Assembly (NCBI GenBank): GCA_040766885.1
Contig: JAXGPP010000003.1
Span: forward strand, 310,001-374,000
Direction: 5' to 3'
DNA: 64,000 bases
Origin: JAXGPP01 sp040766885
Lineage (GTDB): Bacteria; Planctomycetota; Planctomycetia; Pirellulales; Thermoguttaceae
This document shows, one piece after another, positions 27,084-35,398 of this stretch. The notes beneath the pieces are model-generated. The model was not told where the DNA came from. It searched no databases and saw only the letters and a program-made list of their open reading frames with translations. The translations under genes were made by a program, and so were the position numbers. Each line of letters begins with the position of its first letter. The stretch's first letter is position 1.

Positions 27084-29300
27084 CTACAGCTTGAGTACGG
27101 CGTCGAAGCGGCAGACTTCGAAACAGCGACCGCACTTGATGCAGCGGTCCTGGTCGATCACGTGCGGCTGGCGGCGATTGCCGGAGATGCAGGTCGCCGG
27201 GCAGTTGCGGGCGCAGACCGTGCAGCCCACGCACTTCTCCTCGCTGATCTCGTAATGGATCAGCGCGGTGCACTTCTTCGCCGGGCAGCGTCCGTCGATG
27301 TGCGCCAGGTATTCGTCGCGGTAATGAGTCAGCGTGCTGAGCACCGGGTTGGGCGCCGCCCGGCCCAGTCCGCAAAGCGACGACTTCCGCACCAGCTTCG
27401 CCAGGCGTTCCAGTTTCTCGATGTCCTGCATGGTGCCGTTGCCCGAGGTGATCCGCTGCAGGATCTCCAGCATCCGCGTCGTTCCTTCCCGGCAGGGCGT
27501 GCACTTGCCGCAGGATTCGTCCTGGGAGAACGACATGAAGAACTGGGCGATATCGACCATGCAGTCGTCTTCATCGAGCACGATCATTCCGCCCGAGCCC
27601 ATGATCGAGCCGGCCTGCGTCAGCGAGTCGAAATCGACCCGCAGATCGATCATGCTCGCCGGGATGCAGCCTCCCGCCGGTCCGCCCGTCTGCACCGCCT
27701 TGAGCTGCTTGCCGTCGGCCACGCCGCCACCGATCTCGTAGATGATCTCGCGCAGCGTGATTCCCATCGGCACTTCCACCAGCCCGGTGTGCTTCACCTT
27801 GCCTGCCAGGGCGAAGACCTTCGTGCCACCGCTCTTCTCGGTGCCGATGCGGCCGAACCAGTGGGGGCCGTAATTGACCACCGCCGTGATGTTGGCAAAC
27901 GTCTCCACGTTATTGATCACCGTCGGCTTTCCCCACAGACCGCTCTCGGTGGGATAGGGCGGCCGCACGCGGGGCTGTCCGCGCTCGCCTTCGATCGAGT
28001 GAATCAGCGCCGTCTCCTCGCCGCAGACAAACGCCCCCGCTCCCAGCCGCACTTCAAGGTCGAAGTCGAAACCGGAGCCGAGAATGTCCTTGCCCAGCAG
28101 GCCATACTGCCGGCACTGGCGGATGGCGTTCTCGATTCGCCGGATGGCCAGCGGGTATTCGGCCCGGATGTAGAAGAAGCCGCGGCTGGCGCCGATTGCA
28201 TAGCCGCCGATGATCATCCCCTCAACCACGTTGAGCGGATCGGACTCGAGCATGCTGCGGTCCATGAACGCGCCCGGATCGCCTTCATCCGCGTTGCAGA
28301 TGATGTAGCGCTGCTGCTCTTTGGCCTTGGCGGCCATCGACCATTTCTGGCCGGTGGGAAAGCCGCCGCCTCCGCGCCCGCGCAGCTTCGAGGCGCTGAC
28401 CTGATCGATCACCCACTTCGGGTCTCCCCTCTGGAGCACCGCGGCGAGAGCCTGAAAACCGCGGTAGTGGAAGTATTCCTCGATGCTTTCCGGATCGATG
28501 ACGCCGTTGTGGCGCAGGGCCACCCGAGTCTGGCGGTTGAAGAACGCCACGTCGCCGTAGATCTCGAAGAACTTGCGGCCGATCGTCTTGCCGGGCACCT
28601 TGAGCCGTTCGACGATCCGGCCGTTCTGAATGTGCTCGCGCAGCACCTCCTCCACATCTTCGTCGCTGCAGACGCGGTACAGCACCTTGTCGGGCCGGAC
28701 GAGCAGGTGCGAGCACTGGCCGACGCGGTCCATGCTGCATGCGCCGAAACAGCTTGCTCCGGTCAGGCTGAGTTCGTCGGGGCTGATCCCCAGTTCCGCG
28801 ATCTTCCGCTCCAGGGCGCTGGCGCACGAGCCTTGATCGCCCCACCCGCAGCGGAAGCTGCGGCAGTGCAGGATTTCGTGCTCGGCGAGCTTGCGCACCG
28901 GGCCATCGAGAATTCCTTTCAGCACCGGCTGGTGGTTGAGTATGTGCTGGGTGAAGATCTCGTGCACGAGATCCCGCGTCACCCGTTCATACTTCACCGG
29001 CATTTCTCCGGTACGCAGGATTCCCACAATCGGCTCGCGGCTGCAACGCCCGGTGCAACCGGTCTGGTGGAGCACGATGTCGTCGCGCCCGGAAGCGGCG
29101 ATGTGCTTGCGGAATTCGTCGAGCACTTCGTTCGAGCCGGCGGCATGCTCGCAGGTCGCCGAACCGACCTGGATGAAGATCTTCTCGCCGGCCCGCGCGC
29201 GGACCATGCTCTCTTCTGCCCGGTTGGCCAAGGCTTCAAATCGGTCCTTCACACTCGTAGTCACGGCAGTCCCCGCGCTAGCTGATACCGGCTTTCCCAT
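27084..29300 (-). CDS. hndC: NAD-linked [FeFe]-hydrogenase, NuoF-like flavoprotein subunit with duplicated thioredoxin-like domain
   Basis: This 738-residue subunit (HndC/HydB type) is the NAD(P)H-binding part of the complex. The N-terminus holds two thioredoxin-like ferredoxin domains in tandem (about 40-130 and 140-240): the first has TGCTGRC, the second CRSFRC and SCFGAC. Then come the FMN/NADH domain with GRGGGGFPTGQKW (about 305), CNADEGDPGAFMDRS and GAGAFVCGEETALIHSIEG, the N3-type [4Fe-4S] site SCGKCTPCREGTTRM with LCGLG (about 590-640), and a C-terminal double [4Fe-4S] ferredoxin (CVGCTVCARNCP and CIKCGRCFEVC). The second C-terminal module suits ferredoxin contact, as in electron-bifurcating enzymes. 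It heads the operon; ATG 29300 is preferred, GTG 29324 is an alternative. One thioredoxin-like domain is the norm, so the duplication is notable. Confidence 0.9.
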   Translation of the reverse strand: MGKPVSASAGTAVTTSVKDRFEALANRAEESMVRARAGEKIFIQVGSATCEHAAGSNEVLDEFRKHIAASGRDDIVLHQTGCTGRCSREPIVGILRTGEMPVKYERVTRDLVHEIFTQHILNHQPVLKGILDGPVRKLAEHEILHCRSFRCGWGDQGSCASALERKIAELGISPDELSLTGASCFGACSMDRVGQCSHLLVRPDKVLYRVCSDEDVEEVLREHIQNGRIVERLKVPGKTIGRKFFEIYGDVAFFNRQTRVALRHNGVIDPESIEEYFHYRGFQALAAVLQRGDPKWVIDQVSASKLRGRGGGGFPTGQKWSMAAKAKEQQRYIICNADEGDPGAFMDRSMLESDPLNVVEGMIIGGYAIGASRGFFYIRAEYPLAIRRIENAIRQCRQYGLLGKDILGSGFDFDLEVRLGAGAFVCGEETALIHSIEGERGQPRVRPPYPTESGLWGKPTVINNVETFANITAVVNYGPHWFGRIGTEKSGGTKVFALAGKVKHTGLVEVPMGITLREIIYEIGGGVADGKQLKAVQTGGPAGGCIPASMIDLRVDFDSLTQAGSIMGSGGMIVLDEDDCMVDIAQFFMSFSQDESCGKCTPCREGTTRMLEILQRITSGNGTMQDIEKLERLAKLVRKSSLCGLGRAAPNPVLSTLTHYRDEYLAHIDGRCPAKKCTALIHYEISEEKCVGCTVCARNCPATCISGNRRQPHVIDQDRCIKCGRCFEVCRFDAVLKL

Positions 29301-29431
29301 GGCGCCCGGTCGCCAGCCGCCCACAGCGGCATCAAGAGAATCATTCCAGCAGAAATCGGTTTCTAAGGGAAGCCCCGAGCAAGCTCAATCGGAAAAACCC
29401 CGATCGCCGCGGTATTTCCCGGCAGCGAATC

Positions 29432-30358
29432 TCACTCGGCTGGTCCGCCAATCATCGCCATGCTGACCACGGTCAACCCAATCCCAACCGCAAGCTGGGA
29501 ACTGGGAACTTCGCCGAAGAACAACATGCCGGCCACCGCCGCCATCGCCACCTGCGAAGCATTCAGCACATTGACGCGCACCACAGTCGCGTATCGCAAG
29601 CCCGTGATGATCGCGCCGAAGGCTGCCAGGTTTAACACGCCCGACAGCACCATCAACCGGAAATCATGGCCCGGTGTGGCCAGCAACCCCTCCCAGCCGA
29701 ACTGATACAGGCTGAGCGGTCCCAGGCTCAGCAACCCCGCACTGGTGACGATGAACAGCGCCGCCGCCGGGTGGACGTTGGCAGTCATGGTCCGTCGGAT
29801 CGCAATCGCCAGCAAAGCGAAAGTCATCCCTGCCAGGCAGCACACCAGCACCGCCAAGCCAATTCTTCCCGCGCTGGCACTCACCCAGGCATCGGCCGTC
29901 GTGGCCCCCGACTGCAAGAAGACGATCGCCATGATGAGCAATCCGATGGCCAGCGCTGAGCGGAGCGACACTCGTTCACGGAGCAGAATCCACCCCAAAA
30001 TCGCGCTGCCTGCGAGATTCATCCCCATCGCCACCGGGATGGTCACACTCAGGCCAATGACGTCCATCGACCACAGCGTGCCGAGATTTCCGACGAGTTG
30101 CACCGACAATCCGGCAAGCAGGAGCCAGAGCATCGATCGCCAGTCCGGCATCACGCGGCGTCCCCGCCAGACCATCCACGCCAGAAGCGGGCCGACAACC
30201 AGTACGCTGACCGTTTCTTTGACGCAGATTACCCACACCTGGTCGTCGCCCGAGGCCAGCGCGCGCAGGCAGATGTTGGCCGCGGTGTACCCCACGGCGG
30301 AAAAAACACAGCAGAGGGTGCCGAAAAGCGACGGGTCGAGCCCTGTTGACGTTCGCAT
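29432..30358 (-). CDS. EamA/DMT-family transporter
   Basis: The 308-residue protein has about ten hydrophobic segments arranged as two EamA repeats, each with five helices (LFGTLCCVFSAVGYTAANIC ... GNLGTLWSMDVIGLSVTIPV; FALLAIAIRR ... TGLRYATVVRVNVLNASQVA). EamA proteins are drug/metabolite exporters of the inner membrane; the substrate here is unknown. The start at 30358 (MRTSTGLDPSLFGTL) was chosen because the first helix begins there; the longer frame to 30538 would add an Arg/Pro-rich tail. It lies 131 bases upstream of the hydrogenase operon on the same strand, but nothing links their functions. Confidence 0.83.
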   Translation of the reverse strand: MRTSTGLDPSLFGTLCCVFSAVGYTAANICLRALASGDDQVWVICVKETVSVLVVGPLLAWMVWRGRRVMPDWRSMLWLLLAGLSVQLVGNLGTLWSMDVIGLSVTIPVAMGMNLAGSAILGWILLRERVSLRSALAIGLLIMAIVFLQSGATTADAWVSASAGRIGLAVLVCCLAGMTFALLAIAIRRTMTANVHPAAALFIVTSAGLLSLGPLSLYQFGWEGLLATPGHDFRLMVLSGVLNLAAFGAIITGLRYATVVRVNVLNASQVAMAAVAGMLFFGEVPSSQLAVGIGLTVVSMAMIGGPAE

Positions 30359-30711
30359 CAGGAATGAGCCCGGCGCAGCGTTGCCGAGCCAGAATGGATG
30401 GCAAGAACCGTCGCGCCGCCATTTCTTGCGCAGGCAGCCACCAACGGCGGGCGGGACGGCTGGATTGACAGCAATTGTAGGACTCGCCCGCCTTTCCCGC
30501 CAGGCGCGCTGCGGCCCCCTCATCGCGAGCTTACCCACCCGCCCTGCGTGTCCTGGAGCTGCGGCACCGGTGTTGCGCCCGGCCTGGAAGCAATGGCGGC
30601 TACGGCGAACGGTGACGATGCTGCCGCGATTGCCGCACTTTACAGCCCGCGATTAGTCGTTCATACTTGAGCGAATCGCCCCGTGCTGAGGACCCCGCTT
30701 AAACTGCGCTC
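30359..30711. promoter_or_regulatory. Divergent intergenic region, EamA / aminotransferase
   Basis: These 353 bases separate two divergent genes and must contain both promoters. No coding sequence, strong promoter consensus or inverted repeat was recognised. Confidence 0.35.
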
Positions 30712-31977
30712 ATGAACCACCCGAGTCAGCCCAACGGATCAATTGGCCAGGATCGGCCTTTTTCCATCGAAGTGTCGGATCGCGTTAAACGCTTGCCGCC
30801 GTATCTCTTTGCGCGGATTAACAAGCTCAAGTACCAGAAGCGCCGCGCCGGCGACGACGTCATCGATCTGGGCATGGGCAACCCAAGCGACCCCCCTCAG
30901 GAAGTAGTGATTGACAAGCTCGCCGAGGCGGCCCGTGATCCCAAAGCCCACGGCTATAGCGAGGCCCTCGGGCTCATGAACCTCCGCCGCGAGGTGTGCA
31001 GCAAGTACTTCAAGCAGTATGGCGTGCGACTCGATCCCGAACGCGAGGCGGTCGTCTGCCTGGGTTCCAAGGAGGGTTTCAGCCACCTCTGCCTGGCGCT
31101 ACTCGGGCCCGGCGACACGGCAATCGTTCCCGCTCCTTCCTATCCCGCCCACGTATACGCGGTCGCATTGGCTTCGGGCAACTCGATCCTGCTGGAGGTG
31201 ACGGAACCGGAGAAGTTCCTCTCCAATATCGCCTACACGTGCCAGCACATGGTACCCAAACCCAAGCTGGCCATCGTCAACTTTCCGCACAATCCCACGG
31301 CCACTGTGATCGAACCCGAATTCTACGTCGAACTGGTTAAACTGGCCAAACGCTACGGGTTCATGGTGATCAGCGACTTGGCCTACGCCGACGTGACTTT
31401 CGACGGCTACAAAACGCCCAGTTTTCTTGCCGCTCCCGGCGCGCTCGACGTCGGCGTGGAACTGACCACGATGAGCAAGGGCTACAACATGGCGGGCTGG
31501 CGGGTCGGTTTCTGCACCGGCAACGCCGAGATGGTGCGCGCCCTGGCGACTATCAAGACTTATTACGACTACGGCATGTTCGAACCCATCCAGGTGGCGG
31601 CGATCATGGCCCTGCGACACACCGATGCGGCCGTCGAGGCACAGGCCAAAGTCTACGAGCGGCGCCGCGACGTGCTCTGCGACGGTCTGGAGCGGCTTGG
31701 CTGGCCGGTCGACCGGCCCAAGGCCAGCATGTTCGTGTGGCAGAGAATCCCCGAACCTTGGGCGAGTCAGATGACCTCGTTCGACTTTGCCATGAAGCTG
31801 CTCAAGGAAGCCAGCGTGGCGGTTAGTCCCGGAGCGGGGTTTGGACCGGCCGGCGAAGGTCGTCTGCGGCTGGCGCTTGTCGAGAACGAGAATCGGCTGC
31901 GCCAGGCTGTGCGGCAGATCGGCCGTTGCTTGGGGACCGCCTCCGGCACTCCCAGCAAGGTGTCGTCAGCTACCTGA
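30712..31977 (+). CDS. alaC: Class I/II aminotransferase, AlaC type (glutamate-pyruvate)
   Basis: The 421-residue PLP enzyme shows the fold-type I features of the AlaC/LL-diaminopimelate aminotransferase branch: LGMGNPSDPP near residue 50, GYSEALGLMNLRREV, NFPHNPTATV, and the Schiff-base lysine in TMSKGYNMAGWRVGF (about residue 260). SK-YNMAGWR is close to the active-site context of E. coli AlaC, which makes alanine from pyruvate and glutamate. A related substrate such as LL-diaminopimelate cannot be excluded. It is monocistronic by spacing: a palindromic hairpin and a 407-base gap follow. Confidence 0.83.
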   Translation: MNHPSQPNGSIGQDRPFSIEVSDRVKRLPPYLFARINKLKYQKRRAGDDVIDLGMGNPSDPPQEVVIDKLAEAARDPKAHGYSEALGLMNLRREVCSKYFKQYGVRLDPEREAVVCLGSKEGFSHLCLALLGPGDTAIVPAPSYPAHVYAVALASGNSILLEVTEPEKFLSNIAYTCQHMVPKPKLAIVNFPHNPTATVIEPEFYVELVKLAKRYGFMVISDLAYADVTFDGYKTPSFLAAPGALDVGVELTTMSKGYNMAGWRVGFCTGNAEMVRALATIKTYYDYGMFEPIQVAAIMALRHTDAAVEAQAKVYERRRDVLCDGLERLGWPVDRPKASMFVWQRIPEPWASQMTSFDFAMKLLKEASVAVSPGAGFGPAGEGRLRLALVENENRLRQAVRQIGRCLGTASGTPSKVSSAT

Positions 31978-32384
31978 CCAGCGGCTTTTGCCGAGGCCTC
32001 GGCGCCGCGCAAACCATCGCCGCGCGAAACCGTACAATAGCTGCGAGGGCACTGCGGGACTCTGCGCCTGCTCCAATTCCATGTGAATAGGAGCGCGAAA
32101 AAAGAGGGCTCCTGCTCGCCGGGACAGGAACCCTCACGCGTGGCTGCCCAAGGCGGGCAAACGAGGTTTGCCGCGTCTGGAGACCCGCAGCCAGTTAGAA
32201 GCTATCGAACCGTTCCTTACGAGACTTTAATCAAGCCCCCTGCACGCGGTGGCCGGCGTTCACACAGCAGACGGAAACCGGCTCGATTTTCCGACTGCAA
32301 GGCGAATTTGGTGAATGTGGACCGAGCCGAGAAATTCCAGTCTCTCTCGGCTCGCGAATATCGACCGCCTGGCAATAGAAAAAC
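31978..32384 (+). promoter_or_regulatory. Intergenic region and structured leader upstream of carA
   Basis: This 407-base interval holds several inverted repeats. GCCGAGGCCTCGGC at 31990-32003 is a perfect palindrome just after the aminotransferase stop. A longer imperfect stem pairs 32104-32114 with 32125-32135 (one mismatch); it is preceded by a run of A, so it would be an intrinsic terminator only on the minus strand. Nearer to carA are three mutually exclusive segments described separately. An open frame 32083-32388 crosses the region and its TGA overlaps the carA ATG. Confidence 0.5.
32279..32354 (+). promoter_or_regulatory. Candidate carA leader with alternative RNA pairings
   Basis: Segment 1, CGGCTCG (32279-32285), can pair with segment 2 through CGAGCCG (32323-32329). 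Segment 2, CGAGCCGAGA (32323-32332), can instead pair perfectly over 10 bp with segment 3, TCTCGGCTCG (32345-32354), across a 12-base loop. The 2:3 hairpin ends 30 bases before the carA ATG. This is the geometry of attenuation or translational control. No U-run follows segment 3, so control of translation is more likely than termination. Confidence 0.4.
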
Positions 32385-33512
32385 ATGACTAAAGTCGCGA
32401 AATTAGCACTTGAAGACGGCACTGTTTACACCGGCAAGGCGTTCGGCGCCGCAGGCGAGGTCGACGGCGAGGTCTGCTTCAACACCTCGATGACCGGATA
32501 CCAGGAAATCCTGACGGATCCCAGTTATCGCGGCCAGATCGTGGCCATGACCTACCCGGAGATCGGCAACTACGGCGTGAATGCCGAGGATGTGGAGAGC
32601 GACAAGCCGCAACTGGCCGGTTTCATCGTCCGCGAACAAAGCCGCCGCGTAAGCAACTTCCGCGCTGGCAACTCGCTTGGCGAGTACCTCAAGCAGCACG
32701 ATATCGTCGGCTTGGAGGGGATCGACACCCGCGCCTTGGTTCGCCGCCTGCGGATTCGCGGCGCGATGAAAGGCATCCTGTCCACCCATGACCTCGACGA
32801 CGCCAGCCTGGTGGCCAAAGCAGTTGCCAGCCCGGGCCTCGTGGGACGCGACGTGGTTCGCGAGGTCGTACCCGAGAACGCTCGCCCCTGGGACCAGCCG
32901 CTCCACCACTACGCAAACCTCAATGCCTCATCACCAAACCCCGTCGATTCCCGCAGCGGCCCACACGTCGTCGCCCTCGACTACGGCATGAAATGGAACA
33001 TCGCTCGCCATCTGTTCCACATGGGCTGCCGCGTGACGATTCTGCCGGGTACCGCCACAGCCGACGACGTTCTGGCCCGCAAACCCGACGGCGTCTTTCT
33101 TTCCAACGGCCCCGGCGACCCCGAACCGGTCCAATATGCCCAGGAAACAATCTCCGGTCTTCTGGGCAAGAAGCCCATCTTTGGCATCTGCCTGGGCCAC
33201 CAGCTCCTTGCCCTGGCCTGCGGAGCGAAGACCTATAAGCTCAAATTCGGACACCGCGGATCCAATCAGCCGGTGATGAACCATGGCACCGGCCGCGTCG
33301 AGATCACCTGTCAGAACCACGGCTTTGCCGTCGCGGCCGAGTCGCTGCCAAATGATCTCGAAGTGACCCACATCAACCTCAACGACAACACCGTCGAGGG
33401 GATCCGCCACAAGCGACTGCCCGCCTTCAGCGTCCAGTACCACCCGGAGGCCTCCGCCGGGCCGCACGACAGCAGCTATCTCTTCGGCGAATTCCGCAAG
33501 TTGATCGGCTGA
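32385..33512 (+). CDS. carA: Carbamoyl-phosphate synthase small (glutaminase) subunit
   Basis: The 375-residue protein supplies ammonia from glutamine to the large subunit CarB for carbamoyl phosphate, used for arginine and pyrimidines. The N-terminal domain (LALEDGTVYTGKAFG, FNTSMTGYQEILTDPSY, GIDTRALVRRLR) is specific to CarA. The C-terminal class I amidotransferase has the triad: Cys in GICLGHQLL, His and Glu in QYHPEASAGPHDS. Length and motifs are normal. carB is not adjacent, and a pyruvate decarboxylase-like gene converges 114 bases downstream. No Shine-Dalgarno site is visible; the leader and overlapping frame upstream may control expression. Confidence 0.95.
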   Translation: MTKVAKLALEDGTVYTGKAFGAAGEVDGEVCFNTSMTGYQEILTDPSYRGQIVAMTYPEIGNYGVNAEDVESDKPQLAGFIVREQSRRVSNFRAGNSLGEYLKQHDIVGLEGIDTRALVRRLRIRGAMKGILSTHDLDDASLVAKAVASPGLVGRDVVREVVPENARPWDQPLHHYANLNASSPNPVDSRSGPHVVALDYGMKWNIARHLFHMGCRVTILPGTATADDVLARKPDGVFLSNGPGDPEPVQYAQETISGLLGKKPIFGICLGHQLLALACGAKTYKLKFGHRGSNQPVMNHGTGRVEITCQNHGFAVAAESLPNDLEVTHINLNDNTVEGIRHKRLPAFSVQYHPEASAGPHDSSYLFGEFRKLIG

Positions 33513-33625
33513 AGACCGCCCTCCGCCGCTTCGAGTGCAGACGTAGCGTGCCATCGGTCCAGCCGCACGCAGTCGCGGTGTCCCGAGTTTCTACGAATGC
33601 GGCCTTCGCCCTTGATCGGCAGTTC

Positions 33626-35311
33626 TCAGATCCGCGTCCCTAACCGGCTGGCGATCCGCTCGAGCACCGGGCTCGCATCGCGAGGGTCCAAATGCACGTT
33701 GATCAGGCTCATCCCGCGGCGGTCGTTCCAGGCCGACCGCAGCGCCTGGTCGAAGTCTCCCTCGGTCCGCACTTCGTATCCTGTGCCGCCGCCGAGCACT
33801 TCCGGCAATTTGTGATATTGCCAAGGATGAATGTCGTTGAACTTGTGATCGCCGGGATGCAGGAGTCGCTCGGTGCCGTAGCCGCCGTTGTCGAGCACGA
33901 TCACCACCGGCGCGAAGCCATGGCGGACGATCGTCGACAACTCCATGCCGGTCATCTGGAACGCGCCGTCTCCCACAATCGCCACCACGCGCAGATTCGG
34001 CCGCGCCACCTGCACTCCCAGCGTGGCCGGAACGGCAAAACCCATCGACGTGTAGTAGGCGGGGCTCAAATACTCGGTGCGGCGGCGGATCACCAGATCG
34101 CTCGAGGCGAACAGTGCGTCGCCAATATCCGCCACCACCACGGTCTGCTCGTCAAGAGCCTCGTTGAGCCTCGCCATCAGGCGGCGAATGGTGATTGGAT
34201 CGTCGGCACGAAGCTCAAACGGCTGCTCCGCCGACCCCGGCCGGGAGGGTATCGCCCGCGGCGGCGCTTTGAGCTTCGCATAAGCCAATCCGGTTAGAAA
34301 ATCCGATAACAGCACGTCGTGGAAGTGGTGATGGCTGATGCGGAGCGTGTCGCTGGTCGCATAAATCGACCGCGCCGGATCGAGGTTCGCTGTGCCGATC
34401 CCGGAATCGATGTCGGTCATGAAAACGCCCAGCGTGATGATGCAGTCGCTCTCTTCGACGAACCGGGTGACCTCCTCCCGGCCCAGCGCCCCCTCGTACA
34501 CCCCTACGAAGAGCGGATGGGTCTCGCTCACTACGCTCTTGCCGAGCATGGTCGTCGCGATCGGAATCCCGCTCCGCTCGGCAAACATCGTCAATCGGTC
34601 CTGCAGTCCGTAGCGGTGAATCTCCACTCCCGCCAGGATGACTGGCCGCTGGCTCTCGGCAATCCGCCGGGTAGCTTCGGCCAACGCCTCGCTCAATGCC
34701 CCCCGGTCGCTGCGGGGATCAGCGATTTCAGGCCGGTAGGGAATTTCGGGAACCACGGCGACCATGTCGCGGGGCAGCTCGATGTACCCCGGCCGCCGCG
34801 TCCGCACAACCGCCGACAGCACCCGGTCGATTTCCCGGAACGCGATCTGCGAATCGTTCAGGTCCGCGCAGGGACCGCAGATTCTGCGGAACACCTCGTA
34901 TTGAGTGCGGAATTCCTTCACCCGATGGTGCAGCAGCGCGTTGCTCGCCCGCTCCCGCATCCCCGGCGAACCACTGATCACCACTACCGGCGATTTCTCG
35001 GCATAGGCCCCGGCGATGGAGTTGCACAGGCTCAGACCGCCGACGCTATAGGTGACGCAGACTGCCCCGATGCCATTGATCCGCGCGTAGGCGTCCGCCG
35101 CAAAGCCTGCGCAGTCTTCCCGAGTGCAGCCGACGAGCCGGATCGGACTCTGCTCAAGCATCGCATAGAACGAGAGAATGTAATCGCCCGGGATGCCGAA
35201 CAGGTCGCGAACCCCGAAATCCAGCAGCCGGCGGATCAAATAGTCGCCGATCGTGGTTTGGGCAACCAGCATCTGCCCGTCGCTCGACGGGTCGGCTGCG
35301 AGCGGATTCAT
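33626..35311 (-). CDS. Thiamine-diphosphate decarboxylase (pyruvate/indolepyruvate decarboxylase-like)
   Basis: The 561-residue enzyme belongs to the ThDP-dependent family with three domains. Residues 18-60 contain the activating Glu (TREDCAGFAADAYAR), and NALLHHRVKEF has the paired histidines seen in pyruvate and indolepyruvate decarboxylases. The ThDP/Mg motif is GDGAFQMTGMELS followed by LDNGGYGTE about 28 residues later. These point to a 2-keto acid decarboxylase rather than an acetolactate synthase (compare the gene at 42874, which lacks the His pair). Substrate could be pyruvate, indolepyruvate or phenylpyruvate. The start at 35311 (MNPLAADPSS) was chosen as the first ATG before conserved sequence; the frame extends to 35389. 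Confidence 0.83.
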   Translation of the reverse strand: MNPLAADPSSDGQMLVAQTTIGDYLIRRLLDFGVRDLFGIPGDYILSFYAMLEQSPIRLVGCTREDCAGFAADAYARINGIGAVCVTYSVGGLSLCNSIAGAYAEKSPVVVISGSPGMRERASNALLHHRVKEFRTQYEVFRRICGPCADLNDSQIAFREIDRVLSAVVRTRRPGYIELPRDMVAVVPEIPYRPEIADPRSDRGALSEALAEATRRIAESQRPVILAGVEIHRYGLQDRLTMFAERSGIPIATTMLGKSVVSETHPLFVGVYEGALGREEVTRFVEESDCIITLGVFMTDIDSGIGTANLDPARSIYATSDTLRISHHHFHDVLLSDFLTGLAYAKLKAPPRAIPSRPGSAEQPFELRADDPITIRRLMARLNEALDEQTVVVADIGDALFASSDLVIRRRTEYLSPAYYTSMGFAVPATLGVQVARPNLRVVAIVGDGAFQMTGMELSTIVRHGFAPVVIVLDNGGYGTERLLHPGDHKFNDIHPWQYHKLPEVLGGGTGYEVRTEGDFDQALRSAWNDRRGMSLINVHLDPRDASPVLERIASRLGTRI

Positions 35312-35398
35312 GGGGCACCTGGCATCGTGCAGGGTCCTGCCTTCCGTCGAGCCGCGACCCCTTTGCCCATTTGGCGCCGCGCTCGACAAGCCGGCGGT

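Noticed and set aside
26931..29285. 784-codon plus-strand open frame over the hydrogenase subunit
   Set aside because: Antisense shadow of the NuoF-like gene, whose Cys and FMN motifs leave no doubt about the coding strand.
32104..32135. Terminator for the aminotransferase gene
   Set aside because: The stem is good but the A-run lies on its left, so a U-tract would form only on a minus-strand transcript, and no minus-strand gene needs it here.
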